Below are positions 6,183-9,237 of a DNA stretch of 9,237 nucleotides, piece by piece. This stretch comes from JBMYQA01 sp049600855. GTDB taxonomy: Bacteria; Bacteroidota; Bacteroidia; Cytophagales; Flammeovirgaceae. The notes below the pieces were generated by a model. That model was not told the DNA's origin, made no database searches, and saw only the letters and a program-made list of their open reading frames with translations. Numbering within the stretch: the first letter of the stretch is position 1; the number at the start of each line of letters is the position of its first letter. Both the position numbers and the translations under genes were made by a program. The stretch covers positions 1 through 9,237 of the forward strand of contig JBMYQA010000252.1 in NCBI GenBank assembly GCA_049600855.1, written 5' to 3'.

Positions 6183-9056
6183 TTATTGCACTACTAATCG
6201 TCCAATTTTAGTTTCTCCATCTATTGTAATGCGATAGATATACACGCCTGCTTCTACAGATGCTACCGATAGAAATTCACGATCGGAAAGGAGCCTTTTC
6301 TCTTTTAGCAAGCGACCTGCTTGATCGTAAATTTGTAGGGTCGCTTGGCTATCAATTAAGGTCTTTGTGAAAATGGCTAAATCTCCACCCTGATTTACGG
6401 GATTGGGAAATACTAACACGGGTAAGTTATCTGATAAAAAGAATATTGAAGTAGGGTCTGATACCACCTCCCCTCCATTCGCTAAGGAAATTCGTACCCG
6501 ATAAACTTGTAAACCAGCTATTGAGGGAATATCCTGCTCAACCATCGGATTAGTGGAAAATGCGGTACGTGTGATGATACGTTCGAATTCGCTGTCCTCA
6601 CCAGATTTTCGTTCAAAAGTGATTTGACTTACCCCATAAAAGGTTCCTACATCGAGGTTTAATGCAATGCTTCTTCCATCTTCGGCTAACAGTGGGAAAA
6701 ATGAGTTGAGGTAACATCCAGCTCCTTGAAGGGTATAATCAAAACTGGGTGAACGCACACCCGATTTCCCATTGGCAAAAAAGGGTTCAACACCATAAAT
6801 CACATCAGGATTACTAATCGTATTCAATACTGTAAATGTATCCGTCGTTTCCAATACCTCTTCCATATATTGATTCCCTAATCGCAATAATTTATATCTT
6901 GTAGCTCCCTCTTCAAAAGGCCAGTTCAATTGGATAGAATCATCACAATTAAAACCAACCCTTGTTCTAAACTCTCTTGAAAACACAAACTCATCGGTCA
7001 CATATTCATTACTATTAATCGTCATACGCGCTACACCTAAAGCAAACGTATCCGGTGCTTCCCAAAATAAAAGGCCCGTACTCAAATCCACGGCATCATC
7101 TATTTGTACCCACGTTTGCCCATGATCTGTACTGTATTCCAATAAACCTGTAGTGCCATGGTCATACGTAGCATCCCACCTAAAATAACTGGCATCTTCG
7201 CTAGCCGCTGTTCCTTCACCTAAATACGGCACATTATCGCCACCTGTAGGATATAACCATTCAAAACGATTAACAAACTCCCATTCATAAACGACAAAAA
7301 AGGATTGATTGCCTGAAGGAATATCAAATCCCGAAACGTTCAGTTGATACCGCCCACTTTCAGGGTTTTCAATGGTAATTTGTTCAATCGTGTTCAGGTG
7401 ATCCTCCTTGCGTTCTGCTGCTTTTGTGAGTGAATCGACATGTGGACTTGAGTTGAGTACCCAAGGTAGAAAATCGCCAGCTGTAGGGCTAGTCAATACC
7501 ATATCCAAATCATTGACCAAAGCAGTATTGGCATTAGGCATAGCAGCAGGATCATTCCATACCAAGGTCATTTTCAAGTTCTTTACATTGGCAGGTACAT
7601 TCAACTCAAATGTTGCCGATTCGCCTTGCGCCACTGATCCTGTAAAATAAGTTTCATCATTCAGCGCTTGATATGCTTTCCAGGCATTGACGTTTCCATA
7701 ACCCGTAGTAAAATCAAGCCCAGGCAAACCTGCATCATCCGCACTGTTAATGAGCATGGCTTTCAGCAAAGCCGAAGCTGGTAAGGCATTACCATGCTTT
7801 AATTTGTATGCTTGTTGCAATAAAGTAGCCACGCCTGAAACGGTAGCAGCCGCTCCTGACGAACCATTCACATTATAGGCACAAAGTTCAGGCTTGACAC
7901 GCCCATCATATGCAGGTCCATTAGAAACAAAGCTAAGGGGATTGAGTTCCCAATCGAGCGCACCAACCACTAGCATATTTTTAGCCATCTTATACTCTCC
8001 TGTGATGTTTGCGAAGTTTTCAATTCCAGCATAAGTCCCCATTTCTCCTTCAGACAATCCTGAGTTTCCAACCGAAAATACATGCAATAGTTGGGGGTTA
8101 TCATTTGCACTTTGGTCATAAGCTTCGGCAATTGTTCCATAATGATCATTTTGAACAAATGCTTCTCCCCATGAGTGATTTTGTGTGAATACATTGAATG
8201 AAGTATAATAGGTAGCGTCATCTGGAAAGCGATCTACATTATCTGTAGAACTCAAATTAGCTGCCCATGCAATCCCTCGGCCATTTAATGAAGAATTTCC
8301 TGCACCTGCTGCGGTGGTCGCCATATCTGTTGCATGGCTAGATGTTTCATCGGTAGCCAATCCTGAAGGCACTTCTCTATTGATCAAGTCAATGTCATCC
8401 GTGATGAATTGTCGCTCATTGATGGAAATTAACATGCCTGTTCCGTCTAACTCGGGCACATGATGTTGTAGGGTTGTAATCTGATTTACCGATAAATCCA
8501 TGCCTAACACGCGACTTTCTTCTAGCGGTCTTTCCGTAGTATATTTATCAATAAAAATTACTTCTTCCATATCGAGCAATCGAGCTAAAATCACTGTAGA
8601 CTCTGCCTTAATTACTACTACACTTGTTGTCAGCCGAGTGTCATGAATGACTATTGGTAGCGCTTGACGCTCTACGGCGCTTGTAAATGCGTCAATATCA
8701 GTTACTTTTAATGCGTAATGCATTTTTCCAGCTTTCACTCCCAAAGCTAACTTCCACTGATTATTCGCCAAGTAACTTTCTTCAATGATTGAATGAGCCG
8801 TAACATCACGATTCGCTTTTACAATAACGTGTTGGGCATCTAACTTCCGAACGACTTGCCAATTTCTTTGAAGTAAATCTGCTGTTTTTGCATTAGGAGC
8901 CAATTTGACTAAAAGGTAAGCATCATGAGTAAACGGCTTCGTCTTGGTATTCGTTTGAATAAAATGTTGCCAAGGATGTGAGGAAAGGTCTTGAGTATAG
9001 CTTAAAAAAGGAATGAATAGAAAAGCCCATAGGACTAAGGCAATACGAGATGTCAT
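6183..9056 (-). CDS. Subtilisin-like serine protease (S8) with jelly-roll domain and T9SS type A sorting domain, 957 aa
   Basis: This is a predicted cell-surface or extracellular protease exported by Sec and then T9SS. Signal peptide: residues 1-22 (cleavage near SYTQ). A propeptide-like region runs to about 200. The S8 domain (about 205-465) has His241 (SSHATDMATTAAG), oxyanion Asn331 (FSVGNSG) and nucleophile Ser400 (NGSSGAAAT). The position of the catalytic Asp reads SINERQF, with Glu214 aligning to the Asp. A beta jelly-roll (about 470-595; VNDLDM, NTIEQI, GRYQLNVSG) resembles the C-terminal barrel of KP-43-type subtilases. Ig/FnIII-like beta regions (about 596-870) follow. The T9SS type A C-terminal domain (about 878-957) has FPNPVNQGG, LQIYDQAGRLL, EAGVYIYRI and a final GRLVVQ. 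The ATG directly precedes the signal peptide, and no ATG or GTG is seen in the short open stretch before it. Export to the surface is well supported. Proteolytic activity is likely but less certain because of Glu214. Confidence 0.92.
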   Translation of the reverse strand: MTSRIALVLWAFLFIPFLSYTQDLSSHPWQHFIQTNTKTKPFTHDAYLLVKLAPNAKTADLLQRNWQVVRKLDAQHVIVKANRDVTAHSIIEESYLANNQWKLALGVKAGKMHYALKVTDIDAFTSAVERQALPIVIHDTRLTTSVVVIKAESTVILARLLDMEEVIFIDKYTTERPLEESRVLGMDLSVNQITTLQHHVPELDGTGMLISINERQFITDDIDLINREVPSGLATDETSSHATDMATTAAGAGNSSLNGRGIAWAANLSSTDNVDRFPDDATYYTSFNVFTQNHSWGEAFVQNDHYGTIAEAYDQSANDNPQLLHVFSVGNSGLSEGEMGTYAGIENFANITGEYKMAKNMLVVGALDWELNPLSFVSNGPAYDGRVKPELCAYNVNGSSGAAATVSGVATLLQQAYKLKHGNALPASALLKAMLINSADDAGLPGLDFTTGYGNVNAWKAYQALNDETYFTGSVAQGESATFELNVPANVKNLKMTLVWNDPAAMPNANTALVNDLDMVLTSPTAGDFLPWVLNSSPHVDSLTKAAERKEDHLNTIEQITIENPESGRYQLNVSGFDIPSGNQSFFVVYEWEFVNRFEWLYPTGGDNVPYLGEGTAASEDASYFRWDATYDHGTTGLLEYSTDHGQTWVQIDDAVDLSTGLLFWEAPDTFALGVARMTINSNEYVTDEFVFSREFRTRVGFNCDDSIQLNWPFEEGATRYKLLRLGNQYMEEVLETTDTFTVLNTISNPDVIYGVEPFFANGKSGVRSPSFDYTLQGAGCYLNSFFPLLAEDGRSIALNLDVGTFYGVSQITFERKSGEDSEFERIITRTAFSTNPMVEQDIPSIAGLQVYRVRISLANGGEVVSDPTSIFFLSDNLPVLVFPNPVNQGGDLAIFTKTLIDSQATLQIYDQAGRLLKEKRLLSDREFLSVASVEAGVYIYRITIDGETKIGRLVVQ

Positions 9057-9092
9057 AGTTGATAATAGTTTCGATTGATGCTGGTAGTTTAA

Positions 9093-9114
9093 GAAACTGT
9101 TTTAAAACAGTCCC
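9093..9114. repeat. 16-bp perfect palindrome upstream of the T9SS subtilase gene
   Basis: ACTGTTTTAAAACAGT (9096-9111) is a perfect palindrome within GAAACTG...CAGTCCC (9093-9114). It lies 37-58 bp upstream of the ATG at 9056 on the minus strand. It could be an operator for a dimeric regulator or a hairpin in the 5' leader. Its arms share the ACTGT/ACAG words with the repeats at 5345-5374 and 9181-9220. No promoter consensus was found nearby to decide its role. Confidence 0.45.
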
Positions 9115-9180
9115 TAAAAGGTGAGCTAATTTATAGCAGAAATTGTATAATAGATAGTTCTCCTTCTTTTTTTAGCATAG

Positions 9181-9220
9181 TTAGAGACTGTTTCCTAGTT
9201 ACTTCATGGCAGTCCTCTAA
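9181..9220. repeat. Imperfect inverted repeat TTAGAGACTG / CAGTCCTCTAA
   Basis: TTAGAGACTG (9181-9190) pairs with CAGTCCTCTAA (9210-9220) over 10 bp with one bulged C, around a 19-nt loop. Its first arm (AGAGACTGTTT) repeats, with one difference, the AGAAACTGTTT at 9092-9102 in direct orientation 91 bp away. It lies in the gene-free end of the window (9057-9237). It could terminate a gene beyond the right edge or be a remnant repeat. The rest of this 181-bp spacer shows no gene and no recognisable promoter. Confidence 0.4.
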
Positions 9221-9237
9221 TAGATTGATCTCCGTAA

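Noticed and set aside
6110..6211. 33-codon plus-strand ORF (MKLPPDSSTKIF...) with a hydrophobic end, in the spacer before the NlpC/P60 gene
   Set aside because: It runs into the 3' end of the large subtilase on the other strand and over the predicted NlpC/P60 promoter, and has no recognisable start signals. The hydrophobic end is probably a by-product of antisense coding sequence.
9131..9178. 15-codon minus-strand ORF (MLKKEGELSIIQFLL) upstream of the large subtilase
   Set aside because: It is too short to distinguish from chance, is in AT-rich spacer, and shows no run of regulatory codons that would suggest a leader peptide.

Overview
This 9.2 kb window looks like chromosomal DNA of a Bacteroidota bacterium, probably of the Cytophagales/Flavobacteriales type. 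The evidence is an AT-rich composition, a large secreted subtilase that ends in a type A sorting domain of the type IX secretion system (T9SS), a short-lipobox lipoprotein, and one promoter that fits the Bacteroidota consensus (TTTG, 19 nt, TANNTTTG). No tRNA, rRNA, CRISPR array, transposase, phage gene or integrase is visible.

Layout from left to right. Bases 3-230 (+) hold the C-terminal end of an unidentified helical protein, whose 3' end overlaps the convergent deoC gene (deoxyribose-phosphate aldolase, minus strand). Next on the minus strand is pepP (Xaa-Pro aminopeptidase, M24B). A 13-bp interrupted hairpin lies between pepP and deoC. A divergent 293-bp spacer rich in inverted repeats (2313-2605) separates pepP from a plus-strand secreted subtilisin-like protease of 513 aa, which ends at a clear intrinsic terminator (4163-4202). 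A four-TM membrane class III nucleotidyl cyclase follows (4249-5334, +). It converges on an NlpC/P60 lipoprotein endopeptidase (5406-6011, -). The largest gene, a 957-aa T9SS-exported subtilase (6183-9056, -), ends just upstream of that lipoprotein. The last 181 bp contain no gene but do contain two inverted repeats.

Functionally this is a mix of housekeeping genes (nucleoside catabolism, proline-peptide turnover) and envelope or secreted hydrolases. Four of the six complete genes cleave peptide bonds: pepP, two subtilases and NlpC/P60. The genes do not form an obvious single operon or a defence system. I found no convincing new multi-gene system.

The points most worth a second look are: (i) a set of inverted repeats built around ACTGT/ACAGT in two spacers; (ii) replacement of the catalytic Asp by Glu in the 957-aa subtilase; (iii) replacement of both nucleotide-recognition residues in the cyclase while its metal-binding and transition-state residues are kept; and (iv) competing hairpins in the pepP/subtilase spacer.
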